DNA of 64,000 nucleotides. Source: CAXGTL01 sp964645705 (lineage in GTDB: Archaea; Nanobdellota; Nanobdellia; Woesearchaeales; CAXGTL01). This document shows, piece by piece, positions 34,127 to 46,700 of the stretch (the first letter of the stretch is position 1; the number at the start of each line of letters is the position of its first letter). The notes below the pieces were generated by a model. It was not told the DNA's origin. It saw only the letters and a list, made by a program, of their open reading frames with translations, and did no database searches. The stretch is taken from NCBI GenBank assembly GCA_964645705.1, contig CAZYAB010000001.1:186001-250000 (forward strand), given 5' to 3'. The position numbers and the translations under genes were made by a program.

Positions 34127-35365
34127 ATGAAGTTCGCACACATGGCAGATTGCCACATAGGATCATGGAAAGATCAGAAATTAAGAGACATTAGTCTAAA
34201 AGCATTTACAAAAGCAGTAAACAATTGTATAGATGAACAAGTAGACTTTATTCTTATTGCAGGCGATCTTTTTAACACATCTTTGCCAGCGATTGACAGA
34301 CTAAAACAAGTAACACTAAAATTAAAACAATTAAAAGACAAACACATTCCTATCTACATTATTCCTGGCAGTCATGATTTTTCACCAAGCGGAAAAACAA
34401 TGTTGGACGTTCTAGAAAAAGCAGGCCTTCTGATTAATGTTGTAAAAGGCGATGTTATAGAGGGTAAAAAACTTAAACTTAAATTCACAACAGATCCAAG
34501 AACAAATGTAAAGATTACAGGAATGTTGGGCAAAAAAGGTATGCTCGAAAAGAAATATTATGAACAGCTCATGACAGAGAATTTAGAACAAGAAACAGGA
34601 TTCAAGATCTTTATGTTCCATTCTGCAATAGATGAATTAAAACCAAAAGAATTAGAAAAAATTAAGACTCAACCATTATCACTATTACCTAAAGGTTTTG
34701 ATTATTATGCCGCAGGACACGTTCATTATATAAAAGAATTTAATATAGATGGTTATGGTTCAATTGTTTATCCTGGTCCATTGTTTCCTAATAATTTCAG
34801 AGAACTTGAACAATTAAGCTGCGGAGGTTTTTATATAATAGAAGTAGACGTGTTTAATCCTAATATCAAGAACATAAGATATGAACAAATCAAGATATAT
34901 AATCATCATTCAATGATCATTGATTCAAACCATAATACGCCAGAACAAATAAAACAAAAGATTCTTGATCAAATAAGCAACAAAGAATTTTTTCAAACAA
35001 TAGTCACAATAAGAGTAAAAGGTATTCTTGATGGAAAAATGAGTGATATTGATTGGAAAAACATTTTTCACCAATTATATGAAAAGTCGACTTATTTTGT
35101 TATGAAATCAACATCTTTACTAAAAACAAAAGAATTTGAAGAAATAAAGATTGATCAAAAACAACACTTAGACGAACTAGAATCAAGCTTAATAAGACAA
35201 CACATTGGTCAAGTGAAAGTAGATGGAATGTTGCCTGATAAAGAAGAAGATTTAACCAATCAATTAATTAAAATACTTGCTACTGAAAAACAAGAAGGTG
35301 AGAGGGTTATAGATTTTGAAACAAGGATAAGGCAAGACATTGAAAATATAATAGGAATTCTATAA
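34127..35365 (+). CDS. mre11: Mre11 DNA repair exonuclease
   Basis: 412 residues, metallophosphoesterase (calcineurin-like) fold. The metal motifs appear in order: HMADCHIG, LIAGDLFN, IPGSHDF (GSHD instead of the usual GNHD), FMFHSAI and YYAAGHVHY. The C-terminal half carries the capping and Rad50-binding region. It would process DNA ends with Rad50. It starts 3 bp after herA, so the two are co-transcribed and probably translationally coupled. The expected rad50 and nurA partners do not follow; the next gene is on the other strand. Confidence 0.9.
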   Translation: MKFAHMADCHIGSWKDQKLRDISLKAFTKAVNNCIDEQVDFILIAGDLFNTSLPAIDRLKQVTLKLKQLKDKHIPIYIIPGSHDFSPSGKTMLDVLEKAGLLINVVKGDVIEGKKLKLKFTTDPRTNVKITGMLGKKGMLEKKYYEQLMTENLEQETGFKIFMFHSAIDELKPKELEKIKTQPLSLLPKGFDYYAAGHVHYIKEFNIDGYGSIVYPGPLFPNNFRELEQLSCGGFYIIEVDVFNPNIKNIRYEQIKIYNHHSMIIDSNHNTPEQIKQKILDQISNKEFFQTIVTIRVKGILDGKMSDIDWKNIFHQLYEKSTYFVMKSTSLLKTKEFEEIKIDQKQHLDELESSLIRQHIGQVKVDGMLPDKEEDLTNQLIKILATEKQEGERVIDFETRIRQDIENIIGIL

Positions 35366-35391
35366 AATAAATAAAATAAAAATAACAGAAT

Positions 35392-37794
35392 TCACATCAG
35401 AAACACAATCAAGTTAACTATCCAGTGTATAATAATAGGGTATAGGATTCTGCTTTTTCTTTCGGTCTCTTTACTTACAAGCAATCCAGTTACAATTCCA
35501 AATATTATCAACAGAACAAAGTAAAGGCTCATTAATAATGGAACAGAACTAATAAACACAGAACCATTTTGCATATAATGTTTTAACAAACCTTTCAGAC
35601 TTATAAAGTGCACTCCTGCAAACACAAAAGCTTGTAAGAAAACAGCTTTATAATATGAAAATGCTTTTTGTGCAAGCCTTAACAATACTCCTCTGAATAA
35701 TATTTCTTCTGAAAATGAAACAAGCAATGTATAAACAACTAAAACCATGATTGCATTATTAGGCAAAATAAGTTTTGGTTCATTTACAAAATAAAACAAG
35801 ATTCCAAGAACAGCACCTATTATTATTGACAATATAATTTTTTCTGGTTTTATATCTTTTAAACCAACCCTTACTCTAAAGAAAAATACAGCGATCACTG
35901 CCAAGATCAAGAATATGATTGGTTGCATAAAATTCATTATTCCTTCACTCAGGTTATACATATTTACAAATATGTGAAGTATTATTAATTCTATTTGATA
36001 TATTATTATGATTATTCCAACTCCTAATAAATAATCATCTCTAAACTCTTCTCCTAATAATTCTTTAGACATTGCAAATGTAAATACAAACAATATTAGG
36101 ATTGCAATTGATGCCCAGGTTAGTGTAACTATATTTAGATTATACATTATCAATATAGGCATGACAAGGAATACAAATGTCCATAATATTATCGTGTTAT
36201 CAGTAATTAATTCTCTAATTATTCTATTGAGCACATATCTTGAGAATTTATAACATAATAATACAAATCCGCCTATATAGAACAAGAACTCCATAATTAA
36301 TAAAAGCGAGAAAATGATTGATAAAAACATTTCTCCTGAATAAAATATAATATTAGTATGATACACAATAGATGATTGAAAATAATTCCAAATATATTCA
36401 CCAAAATAAAACAAACTTAACAAATATCCTATTATAAATACATACTTTGCAAATGAATCTTTTCTAAAAATCAATGATAATAATGTTAGCAATGCTAATA
36501 ATCCCATTGAATATAAAAACAACGCAGGTATTGAAAACAAAGCATTGCCTGAGATCAACTGTGTTACAAAATTAACTCCTTGTATTCCTGCTTGTTTAAT
36601 AACTAATTGTTTTACCCATGGTGCAAACAAAAAACAAATTATAGAAACAATAAACAAATTCAATATTATTTGAACACGTTTATTTTCTAAAATCCTTCTC
36701 AAATTAACACTTAAGATTGTAAAGAATAAGACAATCATAGGAGTTATGATTAATACTAATACACCAATAGTGCTTAATATATATACCCACCATGTTTCTA
36801 CTATTCCAAAGATAAGATCAGTATTAATCAAGCTTAATAGTGATCTATAAGATTCTTTGCCCATTAAAGACAAAAAGAACTGATTAACTTCAAGGCCTGT
36901 GAAAAAAGGCACAAAGAATGTTGAAATATCGCTCATATAGTGAAGAATAAGCAAAATTCCAAATCCTAAATAGAATTTTCTTATATCTGTCAAGAAATCA
37001 GTCACCCACCCTAAGAAAACATCGTCAAACTGCCCTATTTTGTTCAAAGTCTTTATTTTTGATCCCTGTATGTCTTTTACAGCATATAATATTGCAAAGA
37101 TCAACAATGTTTTTCCAAGTGTTATAAGGAACCATTGTGTAATTAACAAGAATAGATATTGATATATTCCTAGCATTGTAACTGCAACTAAGAACAACTT
37201 TATAATAAAGAAAAAGAATTTGTTTTTATTTGATTCGAAATGCATTTTATCCCATGTTTCTTTTTTAATAAAAAGTCTGCTTAAACAATAAACAAGTGAT
37301 TTTTCTCCAAACTTAACTTTGAATGCAGCATATATAATAATCAAACCAAGCAAACTAAAACCAACATAACTTGATATGAAGCTGAATAATTCAAAATTAG
37401 CAGGACTATGCACAAACAAAAAACTTGATTTAATTGCATTGGCTAGCCAAACAGGAGTATATTTTGCAATAAATGCATATGTGTTGATTATGATAGGATC
37501 TGCTATATCAATTATGCTAAACCATTGCACAAATGTATTTATTATTAAGATATAAAACGTTCCAACAATAAATTTATCAAGAATCTTGTTCTTGCTTCCA
37601 AACATAAGCCTACTTATATTTAGATCCAGCCAAAACACCATCAAAACATAAGCAGTAAGAATATCATCATATATACCATAAGCTTGAGGCATTAAATCAA
37701 AAAAACTAATAAAACCTATGACTAATAACAATATTTTAAAGAATATTCCCCAGTACTTTTTGACATAATTCCATGTCTTGCTATGTCTGCTCAT
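35392..37794 (-). CDS. Large polytopic membrane protein with C-terminal CPBP (CAAX-type) protease domain
   Basis: 800 residues with about 18-20 hydrophobic helices and no soluble domain. The last 200 residues hold the CPBP glutamic-type intramembrane protease motifs: SEEILFRGVLL (EExxxR), FAGVHF and HWIVNLIV (HxxxN). Typical CPBP proteins have 200-300 residues, so the 500-residue multi-spanning N-terminal part is unusual. It starts 5 bp after the stop of the 7338-codon gene on the same strand, so read-through from that gene is likely. A role in processing or secreting the surface protein is inference. Confidence 0.75.
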   Translation of the reverse strand: MSRHSKTWNYVKKYWGIFFKILLLVIGFISFFDLMPQAYGIYDDILTAYVLMVFWLDLNISRLMFGSKNKILDKFIVGTFYILIINTFVQWFSIIDIADPIIINTYAFIAKYTPVWLANAIKSSFLFVHSPANFELFSFISSYVGFSLLGLIIIYAAFKVKFGEKSLVYCLSRLFIKKETWDKMHFESNKNKFFFFIIKLFLVAVTMLGIYQYLFLLITQWFLITLGKTLLIFAILYAVKDIQGSKIKTLNKIGQFDDVFLGWVTDFLTDIRKFYLGFGILLILHYMSDISTFFVPFFTGLEVNQFFLSLMGKESYRSLLSLINTDLIFGIVETWWVYILSTIGVLVLIITPMIVLFFTILSVNLRRILENKRVQIILNLFIVSIICFLFAPWVKQLVIKQAGIQGVNFVTQLISGNALFSIPALFLYSMGLLALLTLLSLIFRKDSFAKYVFIIGYLLSLFYFGEYIWNYFQSSIVYHTNIIFYSGEMFLSIIFSLLLIMEFLFYIGGFVLLCYKFSRYVLNRIIRELITDNTIILWTFVFLVMPILIMYNLNIVTLTWASIAILILFVFTFAMSKELLGEEFRDDYLLGVGIIIIIYQIELIILHIFVNMYNLSEGIMNFMQPIIFLILAVIAVFFFRVRVGLKDIKPEKIILSIIIGAVLGILFYFVNEPKLILPNNAIMVLVVYTLLVSFSEEILFRGVLLRLAQKAFSYYKAVFLQAFVFAGVHFISLKGLLKHYMQNGSVFISSVPLLMSLYFVLLIIFGIVTGLLVSKETERKSRILYPIIIHWIVNLIVFLM

Positions 37795-37799
37795 TATTC

Positions 37800-40700
37800 T
37801 TATTTACCTCTTTTTTTATCTTTTTTGCTCTTTTTCTTTCTATCCTTTTTCTTTCTCTTAGTTTTCTTTTTTGTTCTTTGCCTTTTTATATCTTTCTTTT
37901 TAATTTTATCTTTATTTCCTTTAAACAATCTAAATACTATTTTTATTATATTTATTATTAATAACAATATCAATAATCCAACTAAACCAATTATTATATG
38001 ATACACATAATTTGTTGATGATAATGATGCGATTGCAAAATCTATTAACTTTGAATAATTTATATGATAACCTACAACAATGATCAATGAAATGAGTATT
38101 AGGATTATTATCAATTGACCATATTTTTTAAAGAACCTTTCTCTTTTTCTTTTTCTTTGTTCTTTTGTAGCTTTTCTTGCAGCTCTTATTTGCCTGATTT
38201 GTCTTTCAATTTTCCTTTGTTCTCTTAACTCTTTTTTTCTTTGTTTTCCTTTTTTAATGCTTTTACTAAGCTGTTTTCTTCTTTTTTCTTCTAATCTTTT
38301 CCTTTTTCTTATATTTCTTATTCTTTTTCTTTCTTTTTTCTTTCTCTCTTTTTCTTTTCTTTTTGAATTCTTAATTCTTATTCTTCTTAATCTCTTCTTT
38401 CTAATATTATCTTTGATGCCTTGTCTAATACTTTTTAATTTATTTAATATCCTCCTTTTCTTTTTCTTTTTCTTCTTTTCTATTCTTATTTGTTTTAATC
38501 TTTCTCTTTGTTTCTTTCTTTTTTCTTTTTCTTCTTTTCTTCTTTTTCTTATTTCTTTTTGTCTTTTTCTTATTCTTCTAAACCTTTCTAATATCTTACA
38601 TTCTTTTTTAATCAATACAGGCATTGCTTTGATTAATTGAATAATCAATATTATTGCTGCTAAAATGCCAACACCAATTATTATTTGAGACAGGTAATTA
38701 GCAGATGATAATGTTGTTATTATACTTGTTTTTAGCTTTGAAATAAAACTCCACAATTTAGAGAACTCAATATAGTAAATTGCTAAAGCAGCTAATACTA
38801 TTACTGATATTATTATGATACTACTTTTAATAAATTCACCATATCTTTCTTTGAATTGTTTTCTCTTTCTAATTTTATGTGCTTTTTCTGCTTTTTTTGC
38901 AGCGATTCTTTGTTGAATTGATTTTTCTTGTTCTTGTTTTTGCTTTGTTTTTATCTTTCTCTCTTTTCTTTTCTCTGCTTTTATTCTTTCTAATTCTTTT
39001 TCCTTTCTTTTTCTTTCTTTTTCTCTTATTCTTCTTTCTTTTTCTAATTTCTTTTGTTTTCTTTTTCTTTCTCTTTGTTCTTGTTTTTCTTTTTTCCTCT
39101 TTTCTTTTCTTCTTTTCTTTTCAATTCTTTTTCTTTCTCTTTCACTCGTGGATCTCTTTCTGTTCTTTTCTTCTTGCTTCCTTATCTTTTCTAGCTTCCT
39201 TTTTCTTTTTTCTTCTTGTTTTTTCTTTCTTTTTTCTTCTCTTTTTCTCATTCTTTCTAATTTTCTTTTCTTTTTTCTTTCTTGTCTAATTCTTTTGTTT
39301 TCTTGTCTTTTTCTTTTCATCTCTGTTTTTACCAACATTAGTTTTTTTAACATTTGTTGCTTTTTCTTTTTTCTCTTTATTGTATCTCTCTTTTTTCTTT
39401 CAGTTTTTACTGTCTTTAATTTTCTTTTAAATAATATTGTTACTGCTTTTACTAGGTTTATTATTGCAATTACTATAACCAGACTGCCTATGCCAATCAT
39501 TATATGGTATATATAGAATGGCGAATACAATTCTTCTTCACTCTGCACTATCATCCTGATTATGCTTTCCTTTATTCTCAAAGCAAGGTCCACTAGTTTA
39601 GAATAATCAATAAAATAATATACTAGTGTAATCAATGATCCTATTAATAATACCCCTAGTATTATTATTATAATGCTTATTATTGCTTTTCTATGTTTTT
39701 CAATAGCTTTTCTCAGCAATCCTTTTGATTTTCTTATTCTGTGTTTTTCTATCTTTTTTCTAATCTTTTTATGTTGTTTCTTCAATATCTTCTCATTTTT
39801 AATACTCTTTTTGATTCTTCTCTTATGCTTTACTTTTATGTGTATTGCTTTTAAACTTAGCAGCAGTTTCTTTAATTTACTGAACATTATGCCTAAGCTG
39901 CCACCTTTCTTCTTCCTTATCTTTTTCTTTTTGATCTTTTCTTTTATTTTTCTGATCTTTTGTTGTTTCTTTTTCCTCTTTTCTTTCTTTCTTTTTACTA
40001 AATATTCTTTATTTGCCTTGTTATCAGTAATATGCATGGATAAATAGGAAATTAATAACAATAACAATGTGCCCATTGCCATATAAAAACTTTGCATGTT
40101 AAGTAAAGCAACAGGAACTTTTATTATTTTATCTCTAATACCTTCTTCTACATATTTACCTTCATCTGGGCGCATCACTTTTCTTAGAGTAATTTTTGCT
40201 TGTCCAAATTTAGAAGATAATAATAATACGGTTATATCTGTTTTTCCATCTTTATCAAGATCAATGTCTTTTGATTTACCTAAATCTATTCTATATGATC
40301 CGCCTTTTATATTGATTACAACAAAATCTTCTTCTAGTTCATCAACAGTGATATTCAGTGTTTCATTTCCTAATGCAACTTGAGTCATTTTCCATTTTTC
40401 AACTTTAATAGATCTATTTTCACTTTCTCTTAGAATAGGTATATTTTCATAAACAGCTATTGATTTTGTATTTAGTGTTTCTATCTTTTTGTTTATTAAG
40501 TATTTGACTTTCTTTTCTTCATTCTTATTTATTCTTTCAAAATAGAATTTAACTATTGGGTCTGCTTGTAATATCTTTATTGGCAAGATTCCTATAAAGT
40601 TTACTTCTCTTATATGTTCTGCCATTGATTTTGGAATTGCTTCTACTAATGTAAATCCTGTAATTGGTTCACCTGCTTTTATCTTTGCTTCTATTAGAGT

Positions 40701-43700
40701 TACATCAATGGACTTTTCTGTTTCTTTTGCTTTAATTTTGTACGAAGTCAATGTTTTCTTTACTCTAACAGGAGATGCAATTTGTCTTTCTATTCCTGTT
40801 CTCAATAACCTTAGTTCTTCTGATACCACCTCATTGACTTCTTGTTCAAGGACTTCTGCAATTACATCTGTCGTTGTTTCCTCTTCTTCAATAATTCTGT
40901 CCTCAACAGTAACATCAACGTTTGCTTTTGATACTTCAATTAGTCCTAAGTCTTCAGCATCAACGTGTTCAAGTATTTCACTTATTACATCTTCTGTTGC
41001 ACCACCCGATGATATGTATTCTTCACCAATTGTTGTTACAACCCCTCCAACTTGTACAACTCTAACATCAGCAACATATGTAATTGTTGTTTCACTCCAA
41101 TTACTTTTCTCAAATCCAGTATCAATTGCTTGAACACCTAAGTAAAATGTATTTGTTTCTTGCGGAATATTGAACAATGTACTATTGATTGTCTGCATAT
41201 TACCATACATACCTTGAGCAGGGTCAGCACTATAACCATATGCAGGGCTTATTACATCATGACCACCGTCTGTTGTTCCAATTCTTATGTTATAATATGT
41301 TGGCCCGCCTTCAGGATCTGTTGCACCAGCCCATTCAACATCAATTCCACCATCATAAACTGCTGTAAATCCTGTTGGGTCACTCGGCGCAGTATTACTG
41401 TCATTATTATAATTCAAAAACATAAGCAATTCATTATAATCATCATCACCAGCAACTGTTTCTTCTTCAGCAGCAAGCATGTCTATATTGCCATCACCAT
41501 CAAAATCTCCAAATATTGCAGATTCTACATTTAAACTAGTTACAAATTTATTAGATTGGTTATCAATTAAAAGAGAACTACCATTATTATAATATGTAAT
41601 AATTTCATTTCCATTATCTCCTGGCCTATCTGTTAAAAGGTCAATATCCCCATCATTATCATAATCACCTAAGAATGTTATATCCCCAGTTAGATTATCA
41701 TCCCAGCTCTCGTCTCTAACAAGAGTAGATTTGTTATTTATATATGCCCAACCACCTAATACTACCATATCCATCCAATTATCATTATTAAGATCAGCAA
41801 ATGCAATGTTATTATGTGGAGAAGCAGGCAATCCCATATTCCCTCCATTATCCCATGTTTGATTTTGTTCAAAAGTAGTTCCATTATTTATCCATATAAA
41901 AGGACCATAAACATCATCTACGTGATCGTCTCCTGAAGTTATTAAATCCAGATAATGGTCATTATTTACGTCTACTAAATTTATAAAACCATCATCTCTT
42001 GCATCCAGATGTGCAGACCATACTGCATCTTGTACAAATGATGTTCCATTGTTTATATAAACAAGTGTAGGGTTTGGAGTGATTCCACCACCACCATCAT
42101 CATATGATCCTTGTACAATCAAATCAACCTTCCCATCCAGATCAATATCTCCTGTTATAATAGATGGCTGACTTCCAGGAGTTATATTTTGTGACCATGT
42201 TAAGTTTTGACGGAATTTTGTATGATCATTAATATAAACATGGACAGTATCATTTCCACCACCAGTAGGGTGAGTACTTCCTGCTACAATTAGATCAAGC
42301 CATAGGTCATTATTAATATCAGCAAGTGTCATACTACCATGACTAACAGGAGTTATATTTTCTGCCCATCCTTCATTATGGAATCCATTTCCTAAATTAT
42401 TTGTCAAAACATGTGCATAAAGATAATCAGTATCAGTTTGAGCAGTAGGAGATGGTCCAGAAAATACAAGAATATCAGTATAATTATTTCTATCTACATC
42501 ACCAGCAGCCATCATAATTCCATTTCCACCTGTTTGGAATGCTCCCTCTCCTGTTCCAAACCAAGGACCACTATTAGGCATAAATGCTTGGATTAAATTT
42601 GACCTTACTTGTACACTATCATCAGGTCCTGATCCATCATCTGTATCCACAGTTATTGAATCCATTTGTGTAGTCAAACCAACATCAGCATCAGGGCTTA
42701 CCTGTAATGTAATCTCTATAATAGTATAAGGATCTATTGTATCTGAATATCCTGTATAATGTGGCACCAATGCACCACCACTATCCATAGCTAATGTTCT
42801 ACTATCATCATCATTATTAACTAGATAAACAGTATAATTACTTCCTATTTCTGAAGTTGTAACATCACTATTTGCAGCAACATAACCTTCTGCTACAACT
42901 CTAGAAGGAGGATTAGGTCCTTGAGTTATTGCATCTGTCCAATAATAAGCAACACCTCTCTGATTTGAAACAAATAAAGTAATATTATTCCAATTTACAT
43001 CGGCATCTTTCTCAGGATAATAATCTATACCATAAGCAGCACCATCATCATCACATGATCCAACATTTGAATCAGATATTCTAGTTAAATTATATACATT
43101 GTCACATACTACATCATCATCAGCATCAAAACAACCATCTGCATAACCTTCTGCATCATAATAAGGATCATCTCTATATCCATCACTCAATACATAATCC
43201 ATTAGATCATCATAATTCCCCCACCTATTACCTATGCTGCCATTATCTAACATTGTATAATGTCCATCAACACATATACGACTTAAACTAGTAAAATTCT
43301 CAAATTCATTTTTATAAATTAATGTATAATTACTAGTTCCTCCTGCACCATCAAATCCACCAATATCAATCGCATTTAAAAGTCCTTGTCCTTCTCCAGC
43401 ACTTGGTGCTGAACTTAGTTTTTCATGAAACCAATTACTAACTATTGTTGTATAATGTGATGCATAGATCTCAATACTATAATAACTATTTAATGAGAAA
43501 TCTGTGGACTTAATTGTATTGTTATGTGCTAAATTAAGTACAATTCCTCTTAAAGTATTGTTAGTTATATTTGAATCTTCTATTCTACTTAAATTAGAAT
43601 AATTCATAAATATACCATCAGTAAAATTCAAAACAGTACAATTAGTCATATTAAATCCTGTAACAGATTGCAGTTTAACCCCTGTAAAGAAATCAGATGA

Positions 43701-46700
43701 AACTTCATCAGCATTTATTGTAGGGTTTCCTATAGGAGTTGTTCCATTACCAATAATATTATATCCACTACAATCAAGAGCAACATTATTTGCAGTTACT
43801 TCAAAGCAAGTATCATTATCAGCTACATTTTGAGTTAATGTATAAGTTGTTCCAGAACTACTTAATGTTTGACAAGAGCTAATACTTTCACTACCACCAA
43901 CTACACTAATAGTATCATTTGCATTTAATTCTGTATAATCATCATGATCACAAGTTACATTCCATGATAATGTTCCGCCTGTTGCAAATGATTTTGAATA
44001 ATTATAAGTTTTGTTTCCATCTTGAGTCATTTGATACCAAGAACCAGCACCATCTTCAAATGTTACATTACAGCTAGCACTTTGTATTAAATGTCCTGTT
44101 GAGTTTGTATAATTTGCATAGAATGTTGCATTTGTTCCTTGATCAACAGATGAACCTTCATGACTATCACTAATTGTTAGATTAGCATTACCACCAAATG
44201 CATATCCTGTAAAATGAGCAACAGTAAAGTTTAGTACACCACCTATACAAGCAATATTACTACATACACTTGTAGGACATGATTTACCATATGTTTGAAT
44301 ATCTGCTTTTGTTGAATAATCTTGTTCAGTATAAACTAAATCAGTCAAAGGTTTAAATCCAGAACAATTTACACTTTTTATAGTGATGTCGGCGCTAGTG
44401 TTTAATGATGAATGTAGTTGGCTTGTATTAACAACAACAAATTCATCACCTATCTCAATATTTAAATCAAAGTCTTGTTCTTCTGCATTTACTATTTGAT
44501 TTGTCCATCTGATTTTACCTTGAACATTTGCTAATGTTAGATTAGGTACATCAGTTGTATTATCAAGTGCACTGAAATTAGTTGAACCAAGGCTAGTATT
44601 ATATTCAGTAACAGTTGGTCTTCCTAATAACCAACCATTTATACTTGTATAAGCATGATAATCAATTACTTTTCCAGCATTATCACCAGTAAAACTAGAA
44701 TCACAAATACCATCATCATCAGTCTCAACACAACCTTCATCAGAATCATCATACACATCCCAATAGTTTCCTCTATTACTTAAGTTATAGAAATTAATAC
44801 TAGCATTGTCATAAATATAATGACCTGTTTGATTATTAATAAAATTATTTTTCCATACAATGCTATTATTATCAGCAGATGTGTTAAAGAAAATTGCATA
44901 TTCAAAATTATTCTTAAATGTATTATTAGTAATATTATTATAAGTTGCACCTAGTGTAAGTATTATTCCAGCATCAAAACTAGTATTTCCATGACTTGTA
45001 ATATTATTATCCTGGATTAAATTATAATCAGATCCATTTAGATATATTCCAAAATCATAAGAACTTAACATAAGGTTATTTGAGATAATATTATAATTAG
45101 AATTATTTCCAATATAAATAGTATAATTCCCAGAATCACTGAATCTATTACTATTGATTATATTATTATTTGTATTAGTATCACTTTTAACATAAATGTT
45201 CTGCATAATATTTGTACTACTAAAGTTATTTGATGAAATATTATTATATAAACCAATCAAATAAATATCATAACCAGTTGATAATTCTTGACTATCAAAT
45301 ACATTTGAACTGATATTATTGTCTCTGTAACTAGAGAAATCATTACCAAAGTAAATACCACTTCTTTTATTACTAGTAAAGTTGTTATTTGTTATTTGTG
45401 AGTTATTTGAACTTAGGTTGACAAAAATTCCATCATAAAAATCAGTTATTGTACAATTAGTGATTGTAACACTATTTGATCCGTTCATGTAAATACCATA
45501 AGTATCAGCGTTATCTTGACCATCTATTACCATGCCTTGACAATCTATAGTGATATCATCTGCGTAAGCATTAATACATTTTGCATCAATAGCATTTTCA
45601 ATAGATGAATTCAATTCATAGATCATATTCGATGTAGTAAGATTACTACAATTGCTAAATCCATATTTAGTTTTAAAGCTTAATATACTTGAAACATTAT
45701 TTTCATTACCATGTGTATCATTACACCTGAAATATAATGTATGAGTAGAGCCGTCTGTTAATCCTGTTAAATTCAAGAAGTGTTTTGTAGTCCCGCTTGT
45801 GTCAAAATTAGTTCCATTAACATTGAATTCAAAATCATTACTATTATTATATTGACAGTTTCCGATTTCACTTGTTGTTAGATTTATCCATTGCCATGTT
45901 CTTCCTGATGTAGTGTATGAGTTATTTTCAGGATTATCAATAGTAATTGTTGGTGCACTTGTATCGGCAGTATTACTCTCGCTTGACCAAGCACTTGCTT
46001 TTAATGATGAGTCTATTGTTTGAACAGACCAATAATAAGTTTGATTAGTTACATTTAACATAATGCCTGTAGCAGTTATCATATTACCATACATTCCTTG
46101 CGCAGGTGAACTACCTAAACCATATTTTCCACTTACAATGTTCCTGCTTCCAGAACTATTTCCAACTTTTATATTATAATATAAAGTTCCTCCTTGTGTA
46201 TCAGATGCACCAGACCATGATAAATTTAAACCATCATCATGATAATTATTTATTACAGAAGTAGGAGCACTTGGTAAATCATTATTAGATGATAATTCTC
46301 CTGTATATATTTTTGCACTAGCTCCGCTTATATCTCCTATTAATACAAGATCAAGATTATTATCACCATCATAATCAGCAAATAAACAAGAACCAGATCC
46401 TATTGATGATCCTGCATTATTAGAAGTTGGCAAGAACTTTTCAAAATCAAAGTCTTCTGTAAAATTAACTCCTGTGTTATTAAGTAAAACAAGATCATCA
46501 CTAGCTGTGCTAGCTATTGTAAATATTAAATCTATTTTTCCATTATTATTATAGTCTCCAGGATATAACATTCCAGGATTATTAAATGTTAAACCAGATG
46601 TCCAGTTAGAATTATAATCAAATGATGTCTGATTATTGAAATAAATGTCTAATTTAGTTTCACTAGATACTCTTCCTTGTATTGCAATATCCATCCACGC

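Noticed and set aside
38257..40047. Open frames on the plus strand rich in F, L and S (for example 38257-38640, 38879-39289, 39673-40047) that look like membrane proteins
   Set aside because: They are complements of the K/R/E-rich tracts of the giant gene; no SD or properly spaced TATA precedes them.
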